Shown: piece by piece, positions 9,424-19,340 of the stretch | Layout: every line of letters starts with the position of its first letter | How positions within the stretch are numbered: the stretch's first letter is position 1 | NCBI GenBank assembly: GCA_016704345.1 | Contig: JADJAH010000013.1 | Span: 233,087 to 297,086 of the forward strand | Origin: Ignavibacteria bacterium | GTDB taxonomy: Bacteria > Bacteroidota > Ignavibacteria > Tepidaquicellales > Tepidaquicellaceae | Direction: 5' to 3' | Length of the DNA: 64,000 bases | Notes under the pieces: generated by a model | What the model was told of the DNA's origin: nothing | Seen by the model: only the letters and a program-made list of their open reading frames with translations | Database searches by the model: none | Program-made: the position numbers and the translations under genes

Positions 9424-9496
9424 GGGGCTATAGCTTAGCTGGTAGAGCGTTTCGTTCGCAACGAAAAGGTCACCGGTTCGACTCCGGTTAGCTCCA
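9424..9496 (+). tRNA. tRNA-Ala (anticodon CGC)
   Basis: A 73-base cloverleaf. The acceptor stem GGGGCTA pairs with TAGCTCC and includes the G3-U70 wobble that identifies alanine tRNA; the D arm contains AGCTGGTAGAGC; the anticodon stem TTTCG/CGAAA encloses loop TTCGCAA (anticodon CGC, reading GCG); the T arm is ACCGG-TTCGACT-CCGGT; discriminator A73. CCA is not encoded. It lies about 230 bases upstream of gyrA. Confidence 0.97.
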
Positions 9497-9727
9497 CTCA
9501 ATAGTCTCATTACCCTATATTAAAGCTCCGAATTGTGTTTTCGTAACAGTGATTTTGATTCAAAATTTGCCGGATTTCGTACACAATATGAAATTTGCAA
9601 TTATGCTTTTTAGTTGATCAATCAGAAAATAGTTCACTGATAATTTCATCTAAATGATTTTTTAACGAAGAGTATTCCCAAAGGAATTTAACAATGATTA
9701 CAATAAACTAAGTACAGTCAAAAACAG

Positions 9728-12184
9728 ATGGCAAATGAAAAGATAGTACCAGTCAATATTGAAGAGGAAATGAAATCCTCTTACATTGACTATTCAATGT
9801 CCGTTATAGTTGCAAGAGCTCTTCCGGATGTTCGTGACGGACTGAAGCCGGTGCACAGAAGAGTTTTGTTTGGTATGAATGAACTTGGTCTGGCTCCAAA
9901 CAGGGCTTACAAGAAATCTGCAAGAATTGTCGGAGAAGTGCTTGGTAAGTATCACCCCCACGGTGACAAAGCCGTGTATGATACCATGGTACGTATGGTT
10001 CAGGAATTTTCTCTAAGGTATCCGCTGGTTGACGGACAAGGTAATTTCGGTTCGGTTGACGGCGACTCACCCGCAGCGATGCGTTATACAGAAGTAAGAT
10101 TGTCGCGCGTTGCAGAAGCATTGCTTCAGGACCTTGAGAAGAATACGGTAGATTTTGTTGCAAACTTTGACGATACGCTTACCGAACCCTCCGTACTGCC
10201 TTCGATTATGCCCAATCTTCTTGTTAACGGCTCAAACGGTATTGCCGTGGGTATGGCGACAAATATTCCTCCGCACAATCTCAACGAGGTTTGTGACGGA
10301 ATTATTCATCTGATTAAGAATCCTGATGCTGACATAAAGAAACTTATGAAGTTTGTAACAGCACCCGACTTTCCAACCGGAGCAATAATCTATGGCTATG
10401 ACCCGGTTAGAGAAGCTTATGAAACCGGAAGGGGAAAAGTTATTCTCAGAGCAAAAGCATCCATAGAAACTGAAAAGAACGGCAGGCAAAACATTGTCAT
10501 TACCGAGATACCTTATCAGGTAAACAAAGTATCACTCATAGAGAATATTGCACAGCTGGTAAGGGATAAGAAGATCGAAGATATTTCAGAGATCAACGAT
10601 GAAAGCGATAGGGACGGTATGAGAATTCTCATTGGGCTTAAACGCGATGCGAATCCACATGTGATCATCAACAATCTCTACAAGCATACACAAATGCAGA
10701 CCACCTTCGGTGTGATTATGCTTGCGCTTGTAGAAGGCATCCCAAAGGTTTTGAACCTTAAGGAGATGATGGTGCATTTCATCAACCACCGTCTAGATGT
10801 AATTGTAAGAAGGACGAAGTTTGAACTTGATGCGGCTGAAAAACGCGCTCACATTCTTGAAGGCTACATCATAGCTCTTGATAACATAGATGAGATCATC
10901 AAGCTCATAAAGAAATCAAAAGATACTCCAACTGCAAAAGAAGGCTTGATGAAAACATTCAAGCTATCTGATATTCAGGCGACGGCGATCCTGGAAATGA
11001 GATTGCAAAGACTTACCGGACTTGAAAGAAAGAAGATTGAAGATGAATATAAGGAAGTGCTTAAAACTATTGAGAGACTCAGAAGAATTCTTGACAGTGA
11101 ACAATTGCGAAGGGAAATGATTTGCGACGATCTCAAAATGCTTAAGGAAAAGTTTGGAGACGAAAGAAGAACTTCAATCATTCATGATGTCAGAAAGATG
11201 TCAGACGATGACATGATGAAAGAGCTTGTGAAGGAAGAAGATGTTGTGATAACAATATCAAACAAAGGCTTCATAAAAAGGATACCCGTAAACTCTTACA
11301 AGACTCAGGGCAGAGGCGGCAAGGGAATCAAAGGCGCATCAACAGGCAGCAGTGAGGATGATTTCATCGAGCACATGTTCATCGGTTCTACTCATCAGTA
11401 TATAATGTTTTTCACGGATAAGGGAAAATGTTACTGGCTCAAAGTTTACGACATACCCGAAGCCAGCAGAACATCCCGCGGTAAGTCCGTGTTGAATCTC
11501 ATTGAGAAAGAGAAAGAAGAAAACATCTCGGCGTTCCTGATGGTTAAAGATTTCAGCGAGCCGCTGTTTATAACTATGGCGACAAAAAACGGTGTGATAA
11601 AAAAGACTGCGCTCGTTAGTTATTCAAACATCAGAAGAAACGGCATCGTAGCTATTAATCTTAACGACAATGACCGGCTCGTTGATGTAAGACTCACAAA
11701 CGGTTCGCAGGAAATTCTCATCGGTTCACATGACGGACAGGCAATCAGATTCAACGAGTCGCATGTAAGAGACATGGGACGAACTGCAACCGGAGTAAGG
11801 GCAATCAATCTTGCAAAGGGTGATTATGTTGTTGGACTTGTCGCTGTCACAAGGCCAAGCGCTACAATACTTGTCGTAACAGATAAAGGCTATGGCAAGA
11901 GAAGTGATCTTGCGGATTACAGAATTACCAATCGCGGCGGTAAAGGTGTTATTACAGTTAAGACTACTGAGAAAGTCGGAAAGTTAATCTCGATAAAGGA
12001 AGTGACAGACACAGACGATCTTATGATCATTACTTCCAAAGGAATTCTTATCAGACAGAAAGTAAAAGATATCAGGGTGATGAGTAGGAATACACAGGGA
12101 GTGAGAGTCATCCGGCTTGATGAAGGTGATACTATCTCGGCGATTGCAGGGACTGCTGAGGAAGAGAAAATAATAGAAGATTGA
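9728..12184 (+). CDS. gyrA: DNA gyrase subunit A
   Basis: 818 residues. The subunit cuts and rejoins DNA for negative supercoiling. The N-terminal winged-helix and tower region contains Y-H-P-H-G-D (75-80) and the catalytic tyrosine in M-R-Y-T-E-V (Tyr120). The C-terminal beta-pinwheel contains the GyrA box as Q-G-R-G-G-K-G (canonical Q-R-R-G-G-K-G), which separates it from ParC. The position equivalent to E. coli Ser83 is Lys81 (codon 9968-9970), unusual in the quinolone-binding region; the Asp87 equivalent (Asp85) is retained. gyrB is not in the window. No clear Shine-Dalgarno precedes the ATG. Confidence 0.97.
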   Translation: MANEKIVPVNIEEEMKSSYIDYSMSVIVARALPDVRDGLKPVHRRVLFGMNELGLAPNRAYKKSARIVGEVLGKYHPHGDKAVYDTMVRMVQEFSLRYPLVDGQGNFGSVDGDSPAAMRYTEVRLSRVAEALLQDLEKNTVDFVANFDDTLTEPSVLPSIMPNLLVNGSNGIAVGMATNIPPHNLNEVCDGIIHLIKNPDADIKKLMKFVTAPDFPTGAIIYGYDPVREAYETGRGKVILRAKASIETEKNGRQNIVITEIPYQVNKVSLIENIAQLVRDKKIEDISEINDESDRDGMRILIGLKRDANPHVIINNLYKHTQMQTTFGVIMLALVEGIPKVLNLKEMMVHFINHRLDVIVRRTKFELDAAEKRAHILEGYIIALDNIDEIIKLIKKSKDTPTAKEGLMKTFKLSDIQATAILEMRLQRLTGLERKKIEDEYKEVLKTIERLRRILDSEQLRREMICDDLKMLKEKFGDERRTSIIHDVRKMSDDDMMKELVKEEDVVITISNKGFIKRIPVNSYKTQGRGGKGIKGASTGSSEDDFIEHMFIGSTHQYIMFFTDKGKCYWLKVYDIPEASRTSRGKSVLNLIEKEKEENISAFLMVKDFSEPLFITMATKNGVIKKTALVSYSNIRRNGIVAINLNDNDRLVDVRLTNGSQEILIGSHDGQAIRFNESHVRDMGRTATGVRAINLAKGDYVVGLVAVTRPSATILVVTDKGYGKRSDLADYRITNRGGKGVITVKTTEKVGKLISIKEVTDTDDLMIITSKGILIRQKVKDIRVMSRNTQGVRVIRLDEGDTISAIAGTAEEEKIIED

Positions 12185-12241
12185 GAATTGAAAGTTGAAA
12201 TTTGAGAGTTGAGAATTGAGAATTGAAAATTGAAAATTGAG
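12184..12241. repeat. Degenerate 7-bp-periodic repeat (GAATTGA/GAAAATT type)
   Basis: Starting at the gyrA stop, the spacer is built of 7-mers such as GAATTGA, AAGTTGA, GAGTTGA and AAATTGA. It lies between gyrA and the threonine aldolase and shows no coding capacity. Confidence 0.85.
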
Positions 12242-12338
12242 TGCGAAGACATTATTGGCATGGCTAATATACAATTGAAAAATCTATTTTGTTTTTCATC
12301 GTTGTCAATTTGCGTTTCAAATAAATTCATTTGATTGA

Positions 12339-13357
12339 ATGATTGATCTGAGAAGTGATACAATAACGCGTCCGTCGAGAGAAATGCTTGAGGCAATGAT
12401 GCATGCTGAAACAGGTGATGATGTATTCAGCGAAGACCCGACAGTAAACAAGCTTCAGGAAATGTGCGCTGAACTTAGCGGTAAAGAGTCTTCACTCTTT
12501 GTAACTTCGGTGTGATGGGCAATCAGCTTGCAATCAAATCACATACTGAGCCAGGAGATGAAGTAATTGTAGAAACCGAATCTCATGTCATCAATTATGA
12601 AACAGCAGCTCCTTCGGTAATTTCATCAGTACAACTGCTTCCCGTAACTGGGATGAATGGAATCTTATATGCAGATGATATAAAAAAGCATATTCGATCT
12701 TCAGAATATTACTTTCCGAGAACACGTCTTGTTTGTCTGGAGAATACTCATAACCGTGCGGGGGGAGTCATCCTTCCAATTGAAAGTATCATGAGTATTT
12801 CAGAGATGGCAAAGGAAATGGGAATTAAGACTCATTTAGACGGAGCAAGAATATTCAATGCACAGGTTGAGACAGGTATTACTTTAAAGGATTATGCTTC
12901 TCACTTTGATTCAGTTTCTTTCTGCTTTTCCAAAGGACTCGGTTGTCCGGTTGGTTCAATATTGTGCGGTAACAGAAAATTCATTGAGAAGGCAAGGAAG
13001 TGGAGAAAAATTCTTGGCGGCGGTATGAGACAGGCTGGAATACTTGCTGCTGCCGGTATTTATGCTCTCCAAAACAATATTCTGCGTCTCAAACAGGATC
13101 ATGATAAAGCAATGATCTTTGCAGGTGAACTCAAAACTTTAGACCGGATTACCATCAACCAGGAAAATGTTCAAACAAACATAGTGATCTTTGCTTTAAA
13201 AGATACTCCAAAGAATGAATTTCTGAATGAGATGAAAGAAAGAGGAGTGAATCTCTCTTCCGGCAGTTATGAAAATATCAGAGCAGTATTTCACATGGAT
13301 GTTTCTGAAGAAGAGACGATACTTGCAATAGATAAAATCCGAGGCGCTTTAGCTTAG
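12339..13357 (+). pseudogene. Low-specificity L-threonine aldolase, broken by one frameshift
   Basis: A PLP enzyme of the beta-eliminating lyase family that cleaves threonine or allo-threonine to glycine and acetaldehyde. ATG 12339 opens M-I-D-L-R-S-D-T-I-T-R-P, the standard N-terminus, and continues through G-D-D-V-F-S-E-D-P-T-V to S-S-L-F-V. A stop then appears in frame, but the protein resumes one frame over at G-V-M-G-N-Q-L-A-I and runs through T-H-L-D-G-A-R-I-F-N-A and the PLP lysine in F-S-K-G-L-G-C-P-V-G-S. Adding one G to the G-G at 12509-12510 restores a protein of about 340 residues, normal for the family. It converges on the serine operon. Confidence 0.88.
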
Positions 13358-13478
13358 AATAATTAGTGAAATGTATGTGAGTTGGATTAATCTGATTGAG
13401 TTACTAAGAATTGAGAGTCTTTGATTCATTTGTAGGTTCACTTAATTTCTTAAACCAAATTTTTTCCGGCGCAATGTT

Positions 13479-14558
13479 TCATGATGTTGAGCTGAACACT
13501 TCAGCAATATTCTTCACGTCCTCCAATCTGTGCATTGGGAAATTAGCAATCCTGATCTCAGAATCTTTGTACTTTCCGTATCCGGAACCGACAACGTAAC
13601 CGCTATCTAAGAGTCTCTGTTTTATCTCCGCTTGTTTATCTCCCGCCTGTGCTATGATGATTGTCTTAGATCTTTCATCTTGCTTCTTAACTAATGCTTG
13701 AATATTAGCACAGGAATCTATTGCTGAGTAAAGCAACTCTGCTTTTGCTTCAGTCTCCAATCTCATTTTTTCTTTGCCGTATTCGAGAAGATGTTGGCTC
13801 ACTTTGCCAAGCAAATATATAGCGAGCACATTAGGCGTTTCTGTATTCTGATACTTCACGGCATATTCGGCAAGTGACAAAAGATTGTGATAACTGCCAA
13901 TACTGCCGCCCTTCTCTTTCAGATGCTTTGCTTTTTCAATGCATCTTTTATTCACAATGAGCACTCCAAGTCCGGCCGGCATTCCGAATCCTTTCTGAAC
14001 TGAGAAAAATGCTGCATCTAATTTACTAAAGTCCGGCTCTATGTATGGAACGGAAGTAACAACATCAATGACAACAATTGCTTCAGGATATTTCTCTTTT
14101 ACTTCGTATATTTTTTCAAGGTCAGTTGCAACTCCGGAGCTGGTTTCATTTTGCGTGAAACAGATCATTTCGCTGTTAGTCATATCAGGGAGTTCACTGA
14201 AATCAAATCCGCTTCCATGTTCAACTGTTGTTGCAGTTGAGTCTTTTCCCAGTTCAATTGCGGTCTTGTGGAATCTTTCTGCAAATGCTCCATTTACAAA
14301 ATGATGTGAACTTTTTAATACGCAGTTCTGAACCAATCTGTCCATGCACTCAGTGGCGGAACCAAGAAACAGAATCACAAAATCATCGGGGATGTTCAAC
14401 AGACTGCGCAATGCTTTGTCAGTTGATCTATAGATCTCTACGAACTCTTTGCTCCTGTGATTGATCGAACAAATATCATCTTTCAATGCCTGAGCAATTG
14501 CTTCATGCACTATTGGATGAAGCTCGGTGGGTCCTGGAGTGAAGTATATCTTTCTCAT
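13479..14558 (-). CDS. Class V aminotransferase, probable phosphoserine/serine-type (AGXT-like)
   Basis: 359 residues, PLP-dependent fold type I. It begins Y-F-T-P-G-P-T-E-L-H-P, the hallmark N-terminus of the alanine-glyoxylate/serine-pyruvate and SerC-related group; the PLP lysine is in F-F-S-V-Q-K-G-F-G-M-P-A-G. Its ATG overlaps the stop of the reconstructed serB-serA fusion (TAATG), so the two are translationally coupled. Given the partners, the expected reaction is transamination of 3-phosphohydroxypyruvate to phosphoserine, filling the only step missing from the fusion protein. A serine-glyoxylate or alanine-glyoxylate activity is the alternative. Confidence 0.87.
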   Translation of the reverse strand: MRKIYFTPGPTELHPIVHEAIAQALKDDICSINHRSKEFVEIYRSTDKALRSLLNIPDDFVILFLGSATECMDRLVQNCVLKSSHHFVNGAFAERFHKTAIELGKDSTATTVEHGSGFDFSELPDMTNSEMICFTQNETSSGVATDLEKIYEVKEKYPEAIVVIDVVTSVPYIEPDFSKLDAAFFSVQKGFGMPAGLGVLIVNKRCIEKAKHLKEKGGSIGSYHNLLSLAEYAVKYQNTETPNVLAIYLLGKVSQHLLEYGKEKMRLETEAKAELLYSAIDSCANIQALVKKQDERSKTIIIAQAGDKQAEIKQRLLDSGYVVGSGYGKYKDSEIRIANFPMHRLEDVKNIAEVFSSTS

Positions 14559-16448
14559 TAATACAGTACTCTGAATTTGATAGTGTTTGGAATCATCTTT
14601 AGGTCATGTATCACCTGCGGATTGTATTTCTTGCTTATGTCTGTGATCACATATCCAATCAGTTCATTTGTCTTTAGATATTGTCCGGTTATGTTGATCT
14701 TGTGCGCCGCAAGTATGTTGTTGATCTGTGCAAGTATGCCCGGAACATTCGCGTGAATATGAATCAGCCGATGGGCGTTCTGGAAATTTTGGCAACTGAA
14801 GTTCGGGAAAGTTCACACTGTGAAATGTGTTGCCGCTGTTGATGAAGTCAATGATCTTGCCCGGCACGAAATTGCCGATGTCTTTCTGCGCTTCCTGAGT
14901 GCTTCCCCCAATGTGAGGTGTAAGAATTACGTTCGGCAGATTCTGAAGAGGGGATTTGAAGCCTGAGTCATTTCCTGCAGGCTCATGCGGAAAGACGTCT
15001 ACAGATGTTCCCCGGATCTTTCCGTTCTTAATATTTCTCGCAAGTGCTTCTATATCTACTACATGCCCTCTGCTGAGATTCAAAAAAATCACCCCATTCT
15101 TCATGTAGCTAAATGCCTTCTCATTAATGAAATCAGTATTCTCTTTCCTGCCATCAATATGCAGAGTAATGATGTCTGCCTTTTTCAAAAGTTCAGGTAA
15201 AGTCTGGCATTTACGGGCATTTCCCAGAGACAGTCTGTCAACTACATCATAAAAATATACTTCCATGCCCAGATCTTCTGCCAGCACTGAGAGCTGTGAT
15301 CCGATCTTGCCGTAACCGATTATGCCGATCTTCTTTCCTCGGATTTCAAAACTGCTTGCGGCAGACTTATCCCATTTTCCCTTATGAAGATTAGAACTCT
15401 TATCAACGATGTTTCTTATCAGTAAAATAATTTCTCCCAGCGCAAGCTCAACCACGCTTCTTGTATTGCTGAACGGAGCATTGAAGACCGGTATGCCTTT
15501 CATCAGGCAGCCGTTAAGATCTATCTGATTTGTACCAATACAAAACGCGCCAATAGAGATCAGTCTCTTTGCATGTGTCAGAACTTCTCCGCTAACATTC
15601 GTCTTCGATCTGATCCCAAGTACTGATACTTCCTTTATGATCCTTGAAAGTTCCTCTGGAGAAGGACTCTTGTCAATCGTTTCAACGGAATAGCCCTCAT
15701 TGCGAAAGATCTCAACTGCATCTTTGTGAACATTCTCAAGCAGTAAAACTTTTATTCGGTTCTTTGGATACGAAATTGACATCGGCAATTTGCTGACATA
15801 CAAAATCTCATCAATGCTGGGAGCAATATGATCTGCTTTCTCCGAGACAATCTTTCTTTCTATGTTTTCGGTGAAGGCAAAAAACTTGTGTGCAATGCCG
15901 GCTTTCTTTAGTTCATAATCTGTATATCCGTCACCGATTACGTTTATAGTGCCTTTTAGCTTGAGCGCCTTGATCTGATTTATTTTACCGTTACTTCCGG
16001 ATAGAACATTTCTCTTATCGAAACCCGTAATCTTTCCGGCTTTATCGAATCTGAAACTGTTTGCGTAAACATTTGTGGCATTAATACCGAACCTTTCAAC
16101 TATCGGCACTATGATCTCCTTAAATCCGCCGGAAACAATGATTATCTTATCTGAAAACTTCCTAAAAAAGTTCTTATTTCTTACAACTGACTTCGAGATC
16201 TTTCTTGAGATCAGTTTTACGGCTTTGTCAATATCATCTTTCCCTGCATCAAGCAACTTTATTCTTTGCTCAAGTGAATCAGCAAAAGTGATCTTACCGG
16301 ACATTGCCTTGTTTGTAATTGAAGAGAATTTCTCCATACGGTTTTTTTTGTCGGGAGAATTCTTCAACGCAATTCTGCAGAGTTCATCAAGCGCTTCAAC
16401 GCTTACGAAGGTACTGTCGAAATCGATTATGTAATAATTGTTAGCCAA
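14558..16448 (-). pseudogene. Phosphoserine phosphatase-phosphoglycerate dehydrogenase fusion (SerB-SerA), frameshift before ACT domain
   Basis: Residues 1-215 are a HAD phosphatase (nucleophile motif D-F-D-S-T, later G-D-G-Y-T-D-Y). Residues 235-555 are a D-3-phosphoglycerate dehydrogenase: G-Y-G-K-I-G for NAD, N-L-S-R-G with the catalytic Arg, H-E-P-A and T-P-H-I-G-G-S-T with the catalytic His. The uninterrupted frame ends at 14664 with a nonsense tail, but a full regulatory ACT domain (R-L-I-H-I-H-A-N-V-P-G-I-L, then G-Y-V-I-T-D-I, ending F-R-V-L-Y) is encoded in the neighbouring frame down to TAA 14558. Removing one base near 14784-14790 joins them at V-N-F-P-E. Two of three serine-pathway steps thus sit on one polypeptide. 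Confidence 0.9.
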
Positions 16449-16560
16449 GGTGAAATGAGTTGTTGGTTACTGCAAATAAAGAAGAAGTAAATCCGGTTCA
16501 ATATTTTCCTGTCGAAAATAGTCTGCAATCATCGTTTGCAATAAGTAGGGTTATGAATTG

Positions 16561-16632
16561 AGCGGGAGACGGGGATCGAACCCGCGACGTCAAGCTTGGG
16601 AAGCTTGCATTCTGCCACTGAATTACTCCCGC
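16561..16632 (-). tRNA. tRNA-Gly (anticodon CCC)
   Basis: On the minus strand the acceptor stem GCGGGAG pairs with CTCCCGC, discriminator T73; D arm TTCAGTGGCAGAA; anticodon stem CAAGC/GCTTG with loop TTCCCAA gives anticodon CCC (reads GGG); T arm CGCGG-GTTCGATC-CCCG. CCA is not encoded. It sits between the serine operon and the small VCBS-like gene. Confidence 0.93.
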
Positions 16633-16735
16633 TTGATTGCAATTAAAAATTAAGAATTAGAAATTAGAAATAATATTCCGAAGTCTATCTTCTGTAATTA
16701 TCTTGCTTTCATTATTCATATCTTAAAACAATATT

Positions 16736-17233
16736 TTACAGAATGAAGATCAGCAAGGCAATGATGCCAAGAACAAGAATGATTGTTATCAGCAAATATT
16801 GGGACACCTCGAATGTATTTTCTACGATCTCAACATTAGATCCTGCGGCTGTAACTTTCCCTGTAATAGCAAACAGGTCTTCATCTCCGTCTCCATCCGA
16901 GTCAGCCATAAATACAGGAAAAGGCAGTCCTGCTCCGAACAATGAATTAACTTCGTAGTCATCAAACTTCTTGTTCTCCAAGATGAATACCGGATCACTG
17001 TTAGAACCTGTGTTCTTGTGAAACTCAACAAAACCCGCCTTAGTGAATTTAAGCATATCAAAGTCGCCATCATTGTCAACATCGGCGAATACCGGGTTCT
17101 TAATATCGGTTGCTTTGAGGAATTGTTTTGAAAGTGTTCTGATGTCCTGTTTCGAATACTTAAGATTGTCAGCAAAGCTGCTGCCTGAAGTAATTAAAAT
17201 TATTGCTGTACATATGACGATTAGTGTTTTCAT
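16736..17233 (-). CDS. Secreted FG-GAP/VCBS-like protein with C-terminal membrane anchor
   Basis: 165 residues: a signal peptide (about residues 1-21, ending S-S-F-A), then two calcium-binding-like loops, F-A-D-V-D-N-D-G-D-F-D and M-A-D-S-D-G-D-G-D-E-D, in the arrangement of FG-GAP/VCBS beta-propeller blades, and a hydrophobic C-terminal helix (about 147-165). Only two blades are present, too few for a propeller, so it may pair with another protein or be a relic of a larger one. It probably sits outside the cytoplasmic membrane. No specific function can be assigned. Confidence 0.7.
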   Translation of the reverse strand: MKTLIVICTAIILITSGSSFADNLKYSKQDIRTLSKQFLKATDIKNPVFADVDNDGDFDMLKFTKAGFVEFHKNTGSNSDPVFILENKKFDDYEVNSLFGAGLPFPVFMADSDGDGDEDLFAITGKVTAAGSNVEIVENTFEVSQYLLITIILVLGIIALLIFIL

Positions 17234-17626
17234 GTAGTGTTTTTATAAGATAGGTTTTTAGAGAGACAGTTTAAACCTAAATTCTGCATACTTATAGATA
17301 TCTCTATCCTTGATTGTTGACTTCCATTTAAGCAGAAGCTCTTCAATCTGCTACTTTAGATTTCCAAACGCACTTGAAATATTCTAAACTCAATCTCGAA
17401 AACAATGGATGTGAAAAATTCAATTAATTTCACATGATACTATTTCTCATAAGCAAAAAACCGGTTACCATATTGGATCTGCTTCAAAATAAAATTACGT
17501 GCTTAAGATAACAGCTATTGAACTTTTGATATTATATGTTTAATTTCATGTCAAGTTCTAAAAGTAGACCCCAATATACTATTAGACAAATTATTTATTA
17601 ATGCTTTATAAAAAGGGAGATAAAAA
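17234..17626. other. Intergenic region upstream of a secreted T9SS protein
   Basis: About 390 AT-rich bases with no convincing reading frame. It ends with a purine-rich ribosome-binding site, AAGGGAG at 17613-17619, 8 bases before the ATG at 17627; this is one of the few good Shine-Dalgarno sequences in the window. The region should hold divergent promoters for the genes on both sides, but I cannot place them reliably. Confidence 0.6.
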
Positions 17627-19156
17627 ATGAAAAGACTTATTCTATTCTTCGTTTTATTCTTATCCGGTATCTCTTCAGCTCAATGGACGGAGCAAGTTTC
17701 AGGAGTCAACACAACACTTTGGTCAGTTTCAGCAGTAGATGACAATGTAGTCTGGGCTTGCGGCTCAGGAGGCAAAGTACTTCTCACTGTTAATTCCGGT
17801 CTTACTTGGACTACCGTAACATCTCCAAATTCGTCGGTTGATCTTTATACCATCCAAGGCATCGACGCTTCCAGCGCATTGGTTGGCGGGGCAGATGCAT
17901 CGTTCACGTATGCATACAAGACCATTGACGGCGGCGCAACCTGGACTCAAACCTTTATTCAAGCCGATGGTTTCATTGATGCCATTAAAATGTTCAACGG
18001 ATTCCCGGGCTTATACGGATTGCTTGGTGATCCGGTTGGTGGAAGGTGGACACAATTTGTAAGCTTTGATTACGGCTCTACATGGGACTCAACAGGTTTC
18101 TACAAACCGGCAACAAACACTGAAGCTGGCTGGAACAATTCATTCTTTGCTGCTACTCCAAGTTTTTACTCCTGGTATGGAACAAATAATACTAAAGTTG
18201 TCCAGGCTTTTGCTAACGGAACAAGCCTTGATCTTCCAACTCCCGGCCTTCCGGCTTCATACGCTATTTGGGGAAATGACAACAGTCGTTTGATGACTGG
18301 CGGAAACATTATGCTTTATTCAGTTGATGCAGGAGCTACATGGACAAATGTAAACGCAATTGGTACTGGCGACATTGCCGGAATCGTGGGTGGAGCTTCA
18401 ACTTGGTTTTATGTAAGAGGAAACTCGGTTTACAAATCTATAAACGACGGAACAACCTGGGGCACTGATTATACTGTTGGTTCCGGAGCTTATTATCACA
18501 TGTCACTTTCTCCAAGAGGAAGATATATCTGGGCGATAAGGGACAACGGCGGTATCTCAAGGAACGAACTGGATTTCCCATTGCCTGTGGAACTTGCTTC
18601 ATTTGCAGCAAATGTTAACAATAGAGAAGTGACTTTGAACTGGTCAACAGTTGCTGAAATTGATAATGCCGGATTTGACGTAGAGAGATCTGTCGCAGTT
18701 AATGGCGGCGAGGAAAACTGGTCAAAGATCGGTTATGTCAATGGAAATGGTTCAACTTCTGAGGTGACAAATTATTCATTTACTGACAGAGGACTAAGCA
18801 CCGGAAAGTACAACTACAGATTAAAGCAAGTTGACTACAACGGTAACTTCAAGTATTATAGGCTGGGCTCAGAAGTAGTGATTGGCGTGCCTGAAAAATT
18901 CAACCTGTCACAAAACTATCCTAATCCTTTCAACCCTTCAACTAAGATCAACTATGATGTTCCTTTCGATTCAAGAGTTGAACTTGTTGTCTTTGATATG
19001 ACAGGAAAGGAAATTGCCAAAGTCGTCAACGAGCTCAAGACGGCCGGATACTATACAGTTACATTCAACAGCGCAAATCTGCCGAGCGGAGTTTACTTCT
19101 ACAAACTCATTGCAGGCAATCATGTGGAAACAAAGAAGATGACTTTAGTCAAGTAA
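17627..19156 (+). CDS. T9SS-secreted protein with BNR/YCF48-like propeller and C-terminal sorting domain
   Basis: 509 residues. The signal peptide is at 1-19 (cut after S-S-A). Residues 20-315 contain repeated W-x-x-x-x-S and D-G-G-A-T-W/D-A-G-A-T-W Asp-box motifs of a YCF48/sialidase-like beta-propeller. Residues 320-415 form a beta-sandwich (L-P-V-E-L-A-S-F-A, T-L-N-W-S-T) common in this phylum, and the last 85 residues are a type A T9SS sorting domain (Q-N-Y-P-N-P-F-N-P, G-V-Y-F-Y-K-L, K-K-M-T-L-V-K). It is likely exported and attached to the cell surface or released. No catalytic motif is visible; Asp boxes alone do not imply sialidase activity. Confidence 0.88.
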   Translation: MKRLILFFVLFLSGISSAQWTEQVSGVNTTLWSVSAVDDNVVWACGSGGKVLLTVNSGLTWTTVTSPNSSVDLYTIQGIDASSALVGGADASFTYAYKTIDGGATWTQTFIQADGFIDAIKMFNGFPGLYGLLGDPVGGRWTQFVSFDYGSTWDSTGFYKPATNTEAGWNNSFFAATPSFYSWYGTNNTKVVQAFANGTSLDLPTPGLPASYAIWGNDNSRLMTGGNIMLYSVDAGATWTNVNAIGTGDIAGIVGGASTWFYVRGNSVYKSINDGTTWGTDYTVGSGAYYHMSLSPRGRYIWAIRDNGGISRNELDFPLPVELASFAANVNNREVTLNWSTVAEIDNAGFDVERSVAVNGGEENWSKIGYVNGNGSTSEVTNYSFTDRGLSTGKYNYRLKQVDYNGNFKYYRLGSEVVIGVPEKFNLSQNYPNPFNPSTKINYDVPFDSRVELVVFDMTGKEIAKVVNELKTAGYYTVTFNSANLPSGVYFYKLIAGNHVETKKMTLVK

Positions 19157-19221
19157 TAATCTCATTTGGATTCATAAAAAGAAAGAGCTGAGAACTCGCC
19201 TTTTTCCACATTCTCACTCCC

Positions 19222-19340
19222 TTTTAATTTTCAACTTTCACTTTCAACTTTCCAATTTCAACTTTCAATTTTCAATTTTCCATTTTCAATTTTCAATTTT
19301 CCATTTTCAATTTTCCATTTTCCATTTTCCATTTTCAATT
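19222..19340. repeat. Degenerate heptamer tract (TTTTCAA/TTTTCCA), between convergent genes
   Basis: About 120 bases made almost wholly of 7-mers TTTTCAA and TTTTCCA with occasional ACTTTCA. It fills the space between the convergent ends of the two T9SS cargo genes and abuts the stop of the minus-strand gene. Confidence 0.92.

Noticed and set aside
12184..12396. Minus-strand frames after gyrA (repeating F-N-F-Q-F-S)
   Set aside because: Translation of the heptamer tract and of gyrA antisense; not a real protein.
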